Below, piece by piece: positions 37,724 to 46,380 of a stretch of DNA of 64,000 bases. This stretch comes from Dryocola clanedunensis subsp. sulfonylureivorans. GTDB taxonomy: Bacteria > Pseudomonadota > Gammaproteobacteria > Enterobacterales > Enterobacteriaceae. The stretch covers positions 124,001 to 188,000 of the forward strand of contig NZ_JAERMU010000003.1 in NCBI RefSeq assembly GCF_016756775.1, read 5' to 3'. The position numbers were made by a program, and so were the translations under genes. The notes under the pieces are model-generated. The model worked only from the letters and a program-made list of their open reading frames with translations, ran no database searches and had not been told where the DNA came from. Each line of letters starts with the position of its first letter. Positions within the stretch are counted from its first letter, which is position 1.

Positions 37724-38401
37724 TTAAAACTTCATAGGAAGATCCACATCAATTGAAAGGAGGGCACCATTCAACATACTTATATAGCCACCGATCTTGA
37801 GCTCTGACAAAATTTTAAACACATAACTCCGCGACAGCTTTGACCTCTTGATAATGTAAGACGAAAGACTGTGTTTGTTGATGCTGGTTTCATGTGCCAC
37901 AGCATTATAGCGGTAAATCAGTGAGCGAACGATATCATACCCTTGTGTTCCGGTTCTTTCATTTATAATATCGAGCATATAAGCCGTTGAAAAAGACAGC
38001 ATAGTAAGTGTCTCTGTCGTGGTTTGAATATCTTTGTGCAGGAAGTGCGCTTCAAATTCTCGTCTGGTCATTCTGACTATCGCAATATCCTGCTCGACAT
38101 AATAATAGAGTGGTATTTTTGTAGCATAAATGCCCGTATAGCCAAGAATGGTTTAAGGCATAACCGTAAAGAATAGCAATGATTCTGTTGTGATACTGCC
38201 TCTGCGGGTTGTTTTTAACTCAGGATCCATTGTCAGGCTAAGCCCACCATTTATTGCAATAATAATTTCACCTTGCATGTCGGAGATAACCTGTCCCTTT
38301 TTAAGGTACACCGTTTCACCATGCTCATGAAATTTCGAGAGGTTAATCCCCGCAAGGAAGGATTTATGGTCTTCCCTGATCCGTTCAAATAATGTGCGCA
38401 T
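37724..38401 (-). pseudogene. Second IprA-like regulator, interrupted by an in-frame TAA at codon 83
   Basis: Two minus-strand open frames, 38153-38401 (82 aa) and 37724-38071 (115 aa), are in the same frame and separated by a single TAA at 38153-38155. Reading through it gives one 225-residue protein that aligns over its whole length with the neighbouring IprA-like regulator. In this gene MP*TILGYTGIYATKIPLYY stands where the other has MPIGLIERYNSAVPLRY. The C-terminal winged helix is intact (KRSKLSRSYVFKILSELKIG). This points to a recent nonsense mutation. Confidence 0.8.
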
Positions 38402-38856
38402 TGTTTTTTTCTCTCTTGTTTTGCCGTTCTGTACAACAAAAATCAGTCCGAAAATTGATTTGCATCATTAAAATTGAACGAAAGATATGTTTGAAGTGCA
38501 ACCACATTTAAATTTAGACAAACGACCTCTTGCCTTGCTGAAAATAATCACAAGCTATTGATATAGATCAATAATAATTATTCACGCATCGATTTTGTGT
38601 TTGTTTTTTTATAAACAAACAGGGGGTTGCGTTTTATTAATGACCTGAATTCGAGCGATAGCAATCGCTGGAAAAATAAGGAGGCTTCGTCGCGTAGTGG
38701 GTTTTGTCTATTCGTGAACGTGTTGTGGTTTGCTCTAACAATGGAGGAAAGCGCTAAGTTCACAGGTAAATTCTGCAGGAGCTTTCATACTGTAAGGGAT
38801 CGGAATTTATCTACGTGTTTGGCTAACCCACACTAACATGAAGAAGGAAACCGCTA
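38402..38856. other. Intergenic region with FNR-like box, no convincing gene
   Basis: About 455 bases. Open frames at 38578-38763 (minus) and 38627-38836 (plus, TTG start) have no recognisable sequence features. A perfect FNR-type site and a short hairpin (AGCGAT/ATCGCT, 38654-38669) are the only structures seen. Confidence 0.4.
38558..38571. promoter_or_regulatory. Perfect FNR-type site TTGATATAGATCAA
   Basis: It matches the consensus TTGAT-N4-ATCAA at every specified base. It lies 157 bases before the IprA-like pseudogene start and 286 before the VOC gene; which promoter it serves is unclear. Confidence 0.5.
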
Positions 38857-39219
38857 ATGGATACCAAAATCACAGGTGGTATTGATATCGCAATGAAAGT
38901 TCCTCCGCACCAGTTTCAACAAACGATTGATTTTTATCGCCATGTCATAAAGCTCACGGAAATCACCGATAAACCGCCGGCCACTGGATTTATTCTTGGC
39001 CCTAACCGGTTATGGATCGATGAAGCACCAGGGCTGAGCCAGGCGGAGGTGTGGCTCGAGCTGTTTACCCCTGATTTCAGGCTGACTGAGCAGCATATCG
39101 CGGGGCAGGGCGTTGTGCGCTGTGATGCCGTCGAACCTTTACCGGAAGGCTTTAAAGGTGGATGGATTATGAATCCCTGTAATATTGTTCATATGATAAG
39201 AGAGCCAGAGGCCTGGTAA
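38857..39219 (+). CDS. VOC-superfamily (glyoxalase/bleomycin-resistance-like) protein
   Basis: A 120-residue single-module VOC protein: IDIAMKVPPHQFQQTIDFYR followed by the paired beta-alpha-beta pattern and the final MNPCNIVHMIREP strand. Metal ligands are not obvious, so enzyme activity cannot be assigned. AAGGAAAC precedes the ATG. It converges with the ABC-F gene, with only 10 bases between stops. Confidence 0.75.
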   Translation: MDTKITGGIDIAMKVPPHQFQQTIDFYRHVIKLTEITDKPPATGFILGPNRLWIDEAPGLSQAEVWLELFTPDFRLTEQHIAGQGVVRCDAVEPLPEGFKGGWIMNPCNIVHMIREPEAW

Positions 39220-39229
39220 CGCTCCCTTG

Positions 39230-40843
39230 CTACCAGGCATCAAGTTGCCAGCCACCAGCCCGAACGGATAACCTGTCGGTTAAATTCAGGCTGTTGAGGA
39301 ACACGTCATCGTGTGAGACGACAACCAGCGCGCCCTGATAACCACAAAGCATCATCTCCAGCGCCTGAAGAGAGGGTAAATCAAGATGGTTGCTGGGTTC
39401 GTCAAGCAACAACAGCTCCGGCACGGGATCGGCATATAACACGCAGGCGAGGGCAGCTTTCAGACGCTCACCACCGCTTAGCGATCCGCAGGGGATCTGG
39501 ATTTTATCTGCGTCAAGGCCGAGCTGTGCCAGCAGCATGCGTAGTTCGGCTTCCCCCGCGGATCGGTTTGCTTCAAGGAGCTGCTCAAGAAGAGTACGGC
39601 GGGTATCAAGGCTGGAAAAATGCTGATCGAGCATGCACGGACGCCTGGCCACCCGGCATTCTCCACTCGATGGCTGGTGCTTACCGGCGAGCGTGTTTAA
39701 CAATGTTGACTTGCCACAGCCGTTATCACCGACCACGCCGATACGCTGGCTGGCCGTTATTGTCAGGTTCAGCGGCGAGATGCATTCCGCAACAAAGGGA
39801 AGCTGCACGTCAATCATTGCGGCTACCTGACGTCTGGAAGGGGATCTGAGAACAGGCGTATGCACGACGATTTTCGCATTCTCATCGATTTTGCCGGCCG
39901 CTTCGCGTACGCGTAGATCCAGCTCCTGCCGCGCTGCCTGATGGAGCTGGTTTAGTTTCCCTGCTGACGCTTCGCTGCGTTGCTTTTGCCCACCGAGCAA
40001 AATGTTGGCCTGATTGGCCTCTTTCCCCTGACGGCTTCCCCGGGACTGCCGCTTTTCGAGACGCGCCTTCTGGGTACTAAGCGCTTTTTGTTCCCGACTG
40101 CGCTCCTGTTTTCTCTGGCTGAGCAGTTGCAACGCGTGCTGAGTTTCCAGCTCTTTAAGCTGCGCGTAAAAGGAATAGTTCCCGCCGTAGTTTCTCAAAC
40201 CGTGTGAAGACAGTTCAACAATACGCTGCATGGATTCCAGTAAATCCCGGTCATGGCTCACCACAATCAAACCGCCTGTCCAGCGGGTCAGCTGTGCAAT
40301 CAGCGCCTTGCGGCTGGCGCGATCGAGATGGTTGCTGGGTTCATCCAGGATCAAAAAATCCGCATCGGACAACGAAGCGCCAATGAGAGACACACGCATT
40401 GCCTCTCCACCGCTTAACCGTCTGGCGGGGGTCGAGGCATCAAGATAACCCAGCCCGCAATGGTCGAGTTCGAGCTGCAACCGTTGATGGATATCCCACC
40501 GGTTGCCGACAGTATCAAAATCCAGCGCTGAGACGCTGCCCATCTCGATGCGGCTCAGCGCGTCAATGATGGTTTTGGCACCGGCGAGTTCAGCGACGGT
40601 AGCGTCTGGTTGGGGAATAACCTGCTGCGCAAGGTAATGCACGCTTCCTGAACGTGAACAATGCCCGAATGTCGGTGGGCATTTTCCTGCAAGGATTTGC
40701 GAAAGGATGCTTTTACCCACCCCATTGCGACCAACCAGGCCCGTAGGGCGAGCGTCGAAGGTTTCATTAAGCTGTGAGAACAGCGGTGTGCCGTCAGGCA
40801 GGATAAATGCAACGCTTTCCAGCGCGATATGCGTATTCGTCAT
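39230..40843 (-). CDS. ABC-F family ATPase
   Basis: A 537-residue protein with two ABC domains in tandem and no membrane segments, the ABC-F layout. Walker A motifs are GRNGVGKS (about residues 38-45) and GDNGCGKST (about 372-380), with signatures LSGGEAMR and LSGGERLK, and both Walker B segments read LDEPSNHLD. A Lys/Arg/Gln-rich linker (KQERSREQKALSTQKARLEK) lies between them. ABC-F proteins act on the ribosome as translation factors or antibiotic-protection proteins. It is not one of EttA, Uup, YbiT or YheS by size, so it may be an accessory protection-type member. Confidence 0.88.
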   Translation of the reverse strand: MTNTHIALESVAFILPDGTPLFSQLNETFDARPTGLVGRNGVGKSILSQILAGKCPPTFGHCSRSGSVHYLAQQVIPQPDATVAELAGAKTIIDALSRIEMGSVSALDFDTVGNRWDIHQRLQLELDHCGLGYLDASTPARRLSGGEAMRVSLIGASLSDADFLILDEPSNHLDRASRKALIAQLTRWTGGLIVVSHDRDLLESMQRIVELSSHGLRNYGGNYSFYAQLKELETQHALQLLSQRKQERSREQKALSTQKARLEKRQSRGSRQGKEANQANILLGGQKQRSEASAGKLNQLHQAARQELDLRVREAAGKIDENAKIVVHTPVLRSPSRRQVAAMIDVQLPFVAECISPLNLTITASQRIGVVGDNGCGKSTLLNTLAGKHQPSSGECRVARRPCMLDQHFSSLDTRRTLLEQLLEANRSAGEAELRMLLAQLGLDADKIQIPCGSLSGGERLKAALACVLYADPVPELLLLDEPSNHLDLPSLQALEMMLCGYQGALVVVSHDDVFLNSLNLTDRLSVRAGGWQLDAW

Positions 40844-40870
40844 AAATTAACTCCATAGATGCCAGAACTG

Positions 40871-40918
40871 CCCGAGCGGGTCGGGACAAATCAGTGGCCG
40901 TCAGACGGACGGCAGCAT
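40871..40918 (-). promoter_or_regulatory. Possible leader with two hairpins upstream of the ABC-F gene
   Basis: On the minus strand, 30-75 bases before the start, lie stems GCCGTC/GACGGC (40897-40913) and CCCGA/TCGGG (40871-40885). A five-codon open frame, ATG-CTG-CCG-TCC-GTC-TGA (40901-40918), overlaps the first stem. Attenuation through leader peptides is known for antibiotic-responsive ABC-F genes, but this mini-frame lacks a clear ribosome-binding site. Confidence 0.3.
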
Positions 40919-41055
40919 CAATGGCGCATTGGACGAATACCTTTAAAGAGGGAGTGAGTGGGCTATTTTAATTAAGACGAGGATAAAGTAAAGCGCGCGC
41001 TGAGCAGTTCTGTTGCTCACACTACATATGAATCACTGGTTGTGCGGAGGTAATA

Positions 41056-41481
41056 ATGAGTCAAAAATTAGCAGCGAGCTGTCATTGCGGCAGCGTCAAA
41101 TTTACGGTTGAGCTGAGTGAAGGCGGCTTTGATACCATCAGGCGCTGTAACTGCTCATTTTGTCGGATGAGAGGTGCAGTTGTCGTCTCTGCGCCTCTGA
41201 CGGGGATTACGGTGCTGGAAGGGCAAGAGCGCCTGACGGAGTATCGGTTTAATACGCAGCAGGCGGTACATTTCTTTTGTTCCGTTTGCGGGATCTATAC
41301 GTTTCACCAGCGGCGATCCAACCCGGAACAATACGGTGTTAACGTGGCATGTATCGAGGGTATCTCGCCCTTTGATTTTGCGAGCGTTGATGTGACCGAT
41401 GGTGTTCATCATCCGAGTGACGGCAGCAGCGGCGGGGTTGTTGGCCGATTGCTTTACCGTCCTGTGGAAAAGGATAAATAG
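41056..41481 (+). CDS. GFA/CENP-V-type zinc protein
   Basis: A 141-residue member of the glutathione-dependent formaldehyde-activating enzyme/centromere protein V family. Its zinc ligands are visible: CHCGSVKF (residues 9-16), CNCSFC (about 31-36) and FCSVCG (about 76-81). The family binds glutathione adducts or acts as an S-hydroxymethylglutathione synthase; the exact reaction here is unknown. The GTG start of the ASCH gene lies two bases after the stop, so the two genes form an operon. Confidence 0.85.
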   Translation: MSQKLAASCHCGSVKFTVELSEGGFDTIRRCNCSFCRMRGAVVVSAPLTGITVLEGQERLTEYRFNTQQAVHFFCSVCGIYTFHQRRSNPEQYGVNVACIEGISPFDFASVDVTDGVHHPSDGSSGGVVGRLLYRPVEKDK

Positions 41482-41483
41482 CG

Positions 41484-41783
41484 GTGCAGAGTCTTGAGAT
41501 TGTTCCACGCTTGCTTCCTGAAGTCCGTTCAGGAAGCAAGCGTCACACCATCCGCTGGCGAGAGCGAAGCATTGTCCCAGGCCTGATGAGGTATGTGAAT
41601 GCGGAAGATGCATCTGACACGCTTAGCGTATGGGTGACGAAAGTCGAAACTATGCCGCTGGACGCGGTGGCGAATTATCTCGGTAAAACCGCAGAATGGC
41701 CCGACGCCGTTCTCCTTCAGGGTATGCGAGAACATTACCCGGAGATGGGGTCTGATGCTCAGTGGAACGAAAACTCACGTTAA
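41484..41783 (+). pseudogene. ASCH-domain protein gene, disrupted near its 3' end by a Tn3-family transposon
   Basis: Starts at GTG 41484. The first 87 codons are host sequence (RSGSKRHTIRWRERSIVPG is the ASCH-type RNA-binding-like core); from 41747 the frame runs into the transposon terminal repeat and stops at TAA 41781-41783. Joining 41484-41746 to 46244-46304 restores an uninterrupted 107-residue protein ending APGDTPP. ASCH domains resemble RNA- or nucleotide-binding PUA-like folds. The truncated form lacks 20 native residues and gains 12 from the element. Confidence 0.85.
41742..41746. repeat. Target site duplication GAGAT, left copy
   Basis: GAGAT directly precedes the left terminal repeat and recurs at 46239-46243. 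Five bases is the usual Tn3-family duplication. Confidence 0.9.
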
Positions 41784-41784
41784 G
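41747..41784 (+). repeat. Tn3-type terminal inverted repeat, cargo side (38 bp)
   Basis: Begins GGGGTCTGATGCTCAGTGG and ends ACTCACGTTAAG. It differs from the other end at 2 of 38 positions (1 and 24), and closely matches the Tn3 terminal repeat known from memory. Confidence 0.95.
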
Positions 41785-41847
41785 GGATTTTGGTAATGCG
41801 ATTACAAAAGACTACGCGCCAAAAAAAGGATCTCAAGAAGATCCTTT
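41785..41847 (-). terminator. Terminator of the cargo operon in ColE1-origin-like sequence
   Basis: AAAGGATCT/AGATCCTTT (41825-41833 and 41839-41847) form a perfect 9-bp stem; on the minus strand the stem is followed by a run of T. It lies 12 bases after the lipoprotein stop. The stretch 41810-41847 (GACTACGCGCC, an A-run, then the hairpin) resembles the end of the pMB1/ColE1 origin as remembered from common plasmids. The bases at 41785-41803 resemble the inner border of Tn3. Confidence 0.75.
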
Positions 41848-41858
41848 CAGCTGATTGT

Positions 41859-42632
41859 TTATTTCAACAACAATAATCTTTGATAATCGGGATTAACCTT
41901 CCGAACATGCTCTTCATCTCCTCCCGGATAGGTTATAATCATCCCGAACCCTCTTTTTTTATCAGCCTCAATTGACACGCTTTTTTGGGCATGAAACATC
42001 GGATCTATTGTTATAAATTCCGTATTTTTGAGTTGATAACGTCGACTCCACTTTTCGGAATCCGTATCCCCACCAAAAAGTTTCAGCGTAGTCTTGTTAA
42101 GCATGTGACTAATATATGTCATAGGGAAAAAGTCTGTCTTAAGTTCCAGTCTCTCCCCGCTGAATGCCCTAGCTCGCCCAGTCCCGTAACCGTCACTGAG
42201 GCCGTAATCCCCGAAATCGAAGATATAACTGGTATCGATAACCTCTTTCCCCTTCACTAGAGGAATATCGTCCGCGATCCTAAAGCTCACCATCAGCGAA
42301 TTCAGCTGCCACTGGCACGGACCGCCGCCATCCACTGCAACTCGCAGACGCCGGACATTATTGCCATCAGGCACACCGAATGACCGCTCAACATCGTTAT
42401 AGCCCGGTATATCATGCGGTTCATTACTTGAGTTATAGCGGACAGATTTGCACTGCGCCGAACGGTACAGCAGATCAGCGGGCTGCAGCGAGATCCCCTC
42501 AGGGACACGGAAAGTGACGTCCACCCACTTTGCCCTCTCCGGAGGAGAAAGTGTCTTATCAGGGCGGTTATCACACCCGAAAAGCAGCGTCACAGCACAT
42601 GCAATGACGACGGTTTTACTGAGAGAGTTCAA
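41859..42632 (-). CDS. Lipoprotein, candidate immunity protein to the adjacent lipase
   Basis: A 257-residue lipoprotein: signal peptide with lipobox LLFGC (Cys at about residue 20), no Asp at +2 of the strict inner-membrane type except D+1 (CDNRP), so sorting is uncertain. The mature part is beta-rich (FRVPEGISLQPADLLYRS; LKTDFFPMTYISHMLNKTTL). It starts inside the last 17 bases of the lipase gene, so the two are translated together. Periplasmic lipoproteins encoded beside type VI lipases are typically immunity proteins (Tli). I do not recognise its family, so that role is inferred from context. Confidence 0.7.
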   Translation of the reverse strand: MNSLSKTVVIACAVTLLFGCDNRPDKTLSPPERAKWVDVTFRVPEGISLQPADLLYRSAQCKSVRYNSSNEPHDIPGYNDVERSFGVPDGNNVRRLRVAVDGGGPCQWQLNSLMVSFRIADDIPLVKGKEVIDTSYIFDFGDYGLSDGYGTGRARAFSGERLELKTDFFPMTYISHMLNKTTLKLFGGDTDSEKWSRRYQLKNTEFITIDPMFHAQKSVSIEADKKRGFGMIITYPGGDEEHVRKVNPDYQRLLLLK

Positions 42633-44691
42633 CTTCTTCCTCCGTTACCGCCGCAAAACGCAGCAGGGCATTTTTTCCTGTTTCTTCCGCCTGTGTTCGC
42701 CTCAGCGCCACCGGCAGCATGTCCTGCAGCGCCAGAAACTCACGGTTACGCTCAACCTCATCCTGGTTGCTGTAGGCTGCGCCTTTCTCAACCTCTTCCC
42801 GGAACATGACCCGCATCTCTTTCCGGTTCATATCGCGGGCCGGATCGGCCAGTTCCAGCACCTGATTGTGAATATAAGGCAGGTAGCGGTGCGCCATCGA
42901 GTGGCTGCGGGGGTCAGTTCCGATGCCGTTCAGCGCCGGGTTAGTATTCTGCGGAAAGGTATTTGCCAGGCTGGCCGGGTTCAGGCACTGGATAAACGAG
43001 GCCTGATGTTCACCGGTGGCTTTCAGGCACTCCTCATTCAGGGACGGCACCACATACAGCTTGGTGGCCACAAAATGCCGGATGTAGGCCTGCCCGTCGA
43101 CCAGGCTTTTCTGGTACGGGCTGGCGGTACGCAGCGCGCACTGCTGCGCCCGGAAAAATATCACCGTGCTGCCGTGATGCCAGTACGGGGCTTTTTTCTC
43201 CGCAAGCCCGGTTGACTGGTACGTCAGGTCCCGCACGGCCACACTGAGCCCTGCAGCAGTGGTCAGTGACCAGTCAAATCCCAGCTTGTCGCCCAGAGGC
43301 CCCCACGTTCTGTAAAACTCATTATCGAGATCGGCATCCGGCGGGATCTGCGTGATCGTGTCATTGTCGTTGACATGCCGATAGTGTGTGATGCTACCCA
43401 GAGATGCGATCGCCGCGCGGGTGAAGGTTCGGGGCATCCCGTAGGTGTACAGCACGGGGTTAAAGGCTTTCATTTCGGCGGAATAAAGCAGAGCCAGCGC
43501 CCCGCCCAGACTGTGGCCGCAGACAAATAGTTTTTTCGCGCCGCCACTTTCTTCCAGAGATTTATTAACTGCATCCAACTTATCCCCAAACTTCCTATTT
43601 GCCAGCTGATAGGCCTCCAGAAAACCGCCGTGAACGCTTCCCGCTCCGGCCAGCTCCGGCAGACACTGCTTCGGAGCAAAGGACAAATCAGTCAGGACAT
43701 TCAGCAGACTGTCGGTACCACACCAGGCGACCAGCACGTGCGAGGCACATTCCACCGTAAACAGGCGGGTATCACCTTCTCCCGTGTCCCCCTCTCCGGT
43801 GTTCATGTAGACAGGTGGCTGGTAGCGGTCGCGGAACGGCACATCCACCGCCAGTGTGTGAAAATAATTCGGGTATTCCGCAAGCTGCGGGAGGCAGGAC
43901 AGATCCTGACACTTCTGCCGGAAAAAATAATCGATGGTAGGATTATTCGCCTCGGCGGCATACACCAGATCGGCCATGATGCCGAGGTTCAGTGCGTTCG
44001 CCAGGTCATAGTCCCTGGTGTCGTGCAGGGGCAGCACCCACGCCCGGAACGGACAGATTTCGATAACGTGTCGCTGCTCCAGTGCATCCCGCGTGATTTC
44101 CGTCCCTTTCAACGCCTTTCCCGGCGGAAAATGAAACACCGGCGGTTCAGGCGAGTCCCATCCAGGCATATCAGGCAGCCGATCGCACAGCTCCCCGATG
44201 GTCACATAGTGATGCCGGTAACCGACGGCTTCCGCTTTCTCCTGCACGTCTGTGCGCCAGTTTTTGTCCCGCGTCTCCCGGCGAAAGGCGTTTCCACTCA
44301 CCGGCTGGCTGTTCGGGTTACGCCGGATGCCCAACGGACGCTGTTCCATGATGTCGGCCAGCTTCTGTCCATCAGTTTTCACGTCTACCGCTATCCAGTA
44401 CAGGTCATCGAACCGTACCAGTCCCTGACTGTCGGTGACGCCGGCGGGCGGATTCGGCGGCGGCGTGGGGTCAAACCGAGTGTGCCCGCCCCTGGCCCAC
44501 AGCGCCAGCTCCGCCGCTGTGGCCAGCGGATGGTATTCCAGCTGAACCTTCAGGCCGGATACCGCATTGTTGTCCTCGTCCACAAACTGCAGCTCCAGCC
44601 AGTGCTTCAGCTGTTTACCACAGGCGACTTCTTTGTATTTCATTTTGTGACCGAGACAGGTCACGGTGGTATTGTCTGCCGCGGCGGTCAT
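42616..44691 (-). CDS. Class 3-type lipase, candidate type VI secretion lipase effector
   Basis: A 691-residue protein without a signal peptide. The N-terminal part (residues 30-105) looks like the transthyretin-like domain common in type VI effectors (FVDEDNNAVSGLKVQLEY ... GVTDSQGLVRFDDL). The central region is a lipase_3/alpha-beta hydrolase with nucleophile elbow GHSLGGALALL near residue 393, a likely acid Asp in HVNDNDTITQIPPD and a C-terminal catalytic His candidate (YWHHGS). The absence of export signals together with an overlapping lipoprotein gene fits a phospholipase delivered into rival cells. No VgrG, PAAR or adaptor gene is nearby. A small internal GEGDT duplication lies near 43776-43805. 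Confidence 0.75.
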   Translation of the reverse strand: MTAAADNTTVTCLGHKMKYKEVACGKQLKHWLELQFVDEDNNAVSGLKVQLEYHPLATAAELALWARGGHTRFDPTPPPNPPAGVTDSQGLVRFDDLYWIAVDVKTDGQKLADIMEQRPLGIRRNPNSQPVSGNAFRRETRDKNWRTDVQEKAEAVGYRHHYVTIGELCDRLPDMPGWDSPEPPVFHFPPGKALKGTEITRDALEQRHVIEICPFRAWVLPLHDTRDYDLANALNLGIMADLVYAAEANNPTIDYFFRQKCQDLSCLPQLAEYPNYFHTLAVDVPFRDRYQPPVYMNTGEGDTGEGDTRLFTVECASHVLVAWCGTDSLLNVLTDLSFAPKQCLPELAGAGSVHGGFLEAYQLANRKFGDKLDAVNKSLEESGGAKKLFVCGHSLGGALALLYSAEMKAFNPVLYTYGMPRTFTRAAIASLGSITHYRHVNDNDTITQIPPDADLDNEFYRTWGPLGDKLGFDWSLTTAAGLSVAVRDLTYQSTGLAEKKAPYWHHGSTVIFFRAQQCALRTASPYQKSLVDGQAYIRHFVATKLYVVPSLNEECLKATGEHQASFIQCLNPASLANTFPQNTNPALNGIGTDPRSHSMAHRYLPYIHNQVLELADPARDMNRKEMRVMFREEVEKGAAYSNQDEVERNREFLALQDMLPVALRRTQAEETGKNALLRFAAVTEEEVELSQ

Positions 44692-44728
44692 GTACTCAAA
44701 TCCCTCTGTTTTCTGTGGTTAATTACCT

Positions 44729-44757
44729 ATAGTAACCAGATGGCATAACTTAACCAA
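44729..44757 (-). promoter_or_regulatory. Predicted sigma-70 promoter of the lipase-lipoprotein operon
   Basis: On the minus strand TTGGTT (44752-44757) and TACTAT (44729-44734) are separated by exactly 17 bases, 38 bases before the lipase ATG. The cargo thus carries its own promoter inside the element. Confidence 0.5.
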
Positions 44758-44782
44758 AATTTAATGGTGACTTCCTGATGCT

Positions 44783-45447
<665 letters not shown>

Positions 45448-45491
45448 GTTGAAAAATTGTTAATAAATAACCGTCAAGCAGGGAGGCCGAT

Positions 45492-46205
45492 ATGCCCGTT
45501 GATTTTTTGACCAATGAGCAGGCTGAGAGTTATGGCAGATTCACCGGCGAACCGGATGAACTTCAGCTGGCGCGTTATTTTCATCTTGATGAAGCGGATA
45601 AAGAATTTATCGGGAAAAGCCGGGGTGATCACAATCGGCTTGGTATTGCCCTGCAAATCGGGTGCGTGCGTTTTCTGGGCACTTTTCTTACTGATATGAA
45701 TCATATTCCTTCCGGCGTCCAGCATTTTACCGCCAGACAGCTCGAGATTCGTGATATCACCGTTCTTGCAGAATACGGTCAGAGGGAAAATACCCGCCGT
45801 GAGCATGCAGCACTGATACGTCAGCACTATCAGTATCGTGAATTTGCCTGGCCTTGGACATTTCGCCTTACCCGTCTTTTATATACCCGGAGCTGGGTAA
45901 GCAACGAACGTCCCGGTCTGCTTTTCGATCTGGCGACAGGGTGGCTGATGCAGCACAGGGTTATTCTCCCCGGTGCCACCACGCTGACCCGGTTGATTTC
46001 AGAGGTAAGGGAAAAAGCAACGCTGCGCCTGTGGGACAGGCTGGCAATGATACCGTCAGCCGTGCAGCGTTCACAGCTTGAGACGCTGCTGGGACCCGTT
46101 GATTCCGGCCGTCTGTCTTTGCTGGAATCACTGAAGAAAGGCCCGGTCACCATCAGCGGCCCGGCGTTTAATGAAGCAATGTCAGAGGCAGAAAACGTCG
46201 CTTAA
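45492..46205 (+). pseudogene. tnpA: TnpA transposase of Tn3, internally deleted (237 of about 1000 codons)
   Basis: The start (MPVDFLTNEQAESYGRFTGE) and about 228 N-terminal residues match Tn3 TnpA as I know it. Then GPVTISGPAFNEA passes directly into MSEAENVA and a stop inside the terminal repeat. SEAENVA is also the natural C-terminus of Tn3 TnpA. About 770 internal codons, including the DDE catalytic core, are therefore missing in frame, with GAAGC/GAGGC-type microhomology at the joint. The product may keep DNA-binding ability for the ends but cannot catalyse transposition. Confidence 0.9.
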
Positions 46206-46238
46206 CGTGAGTTTCCGTTCCACTGAGCATCAGACCCG
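46201..46238 (-). repeat. Tn3-type terminal inverted repeat, tnpA side (38 bp)
   Basis: Begins CTTAACGTGAGTTTCCG on the plus strand and ends GAGCATCAGACCCG; 36 of 38 positions match the other end. The tnpA stop codon lies within its first bases, as in Tn3. Confidence 0.95.
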
Positions 46239-46304
46239 GAGATCCAACTGCAGTCGGAAGTCGAGGTCATACACCACCTGGCTCCGGGGGACACGCCGCC
46301 CTGA
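46239..46304 (+). pseudogene. GAGAT duplication and 3' remnant of the ASCH gene
   Basis: 46239-46243 repeats GAGAT; 46244-46304 continues the ASCH reading frame (IQLQSEVEVIHHLAPGDTPP) to TGA 46302-46304. This restores the gene across the insertion and proves the ends of the element. Confidence 0.88.
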
Positions 46305-46380
46305 ATTTTCGCGCCCGATCGACATTCTGTACGGCAGGCAAGCCGTAATTTAATTTAAAACAACAACCTTCATACTGGAG

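Noticed and set aside
38153..38155. TAA in the IprA-like gene as programmed recoding
   Set aside because: TAA is the least leaky stop and no stimulatory structure is evident. Recoding as selenocysteine or pyrrolysine would need UGA or UAG. Recent nonsense mutation is simpler.
41747..41850. Cloning-vector contamination, because the Tn3 end plus ColE1-like hairpin recalls pBR322/pUC backbone
   Set aside because: The order differs from vectors (origin-like hairpin lies inside, not outside, the repeat), several bases differ (GATGC rather than GACGC, different spacer), and the element has a second end, GAGAT duplication and host gene on both sides.
43630..44748. Long plus-strand frame (372 codons) opposite the lipase gene
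   Set aside because: It is the antisense of the lipase, whose catalytic motif and codon pattern are clear; the G+C-rich third positions create the shadow frame.
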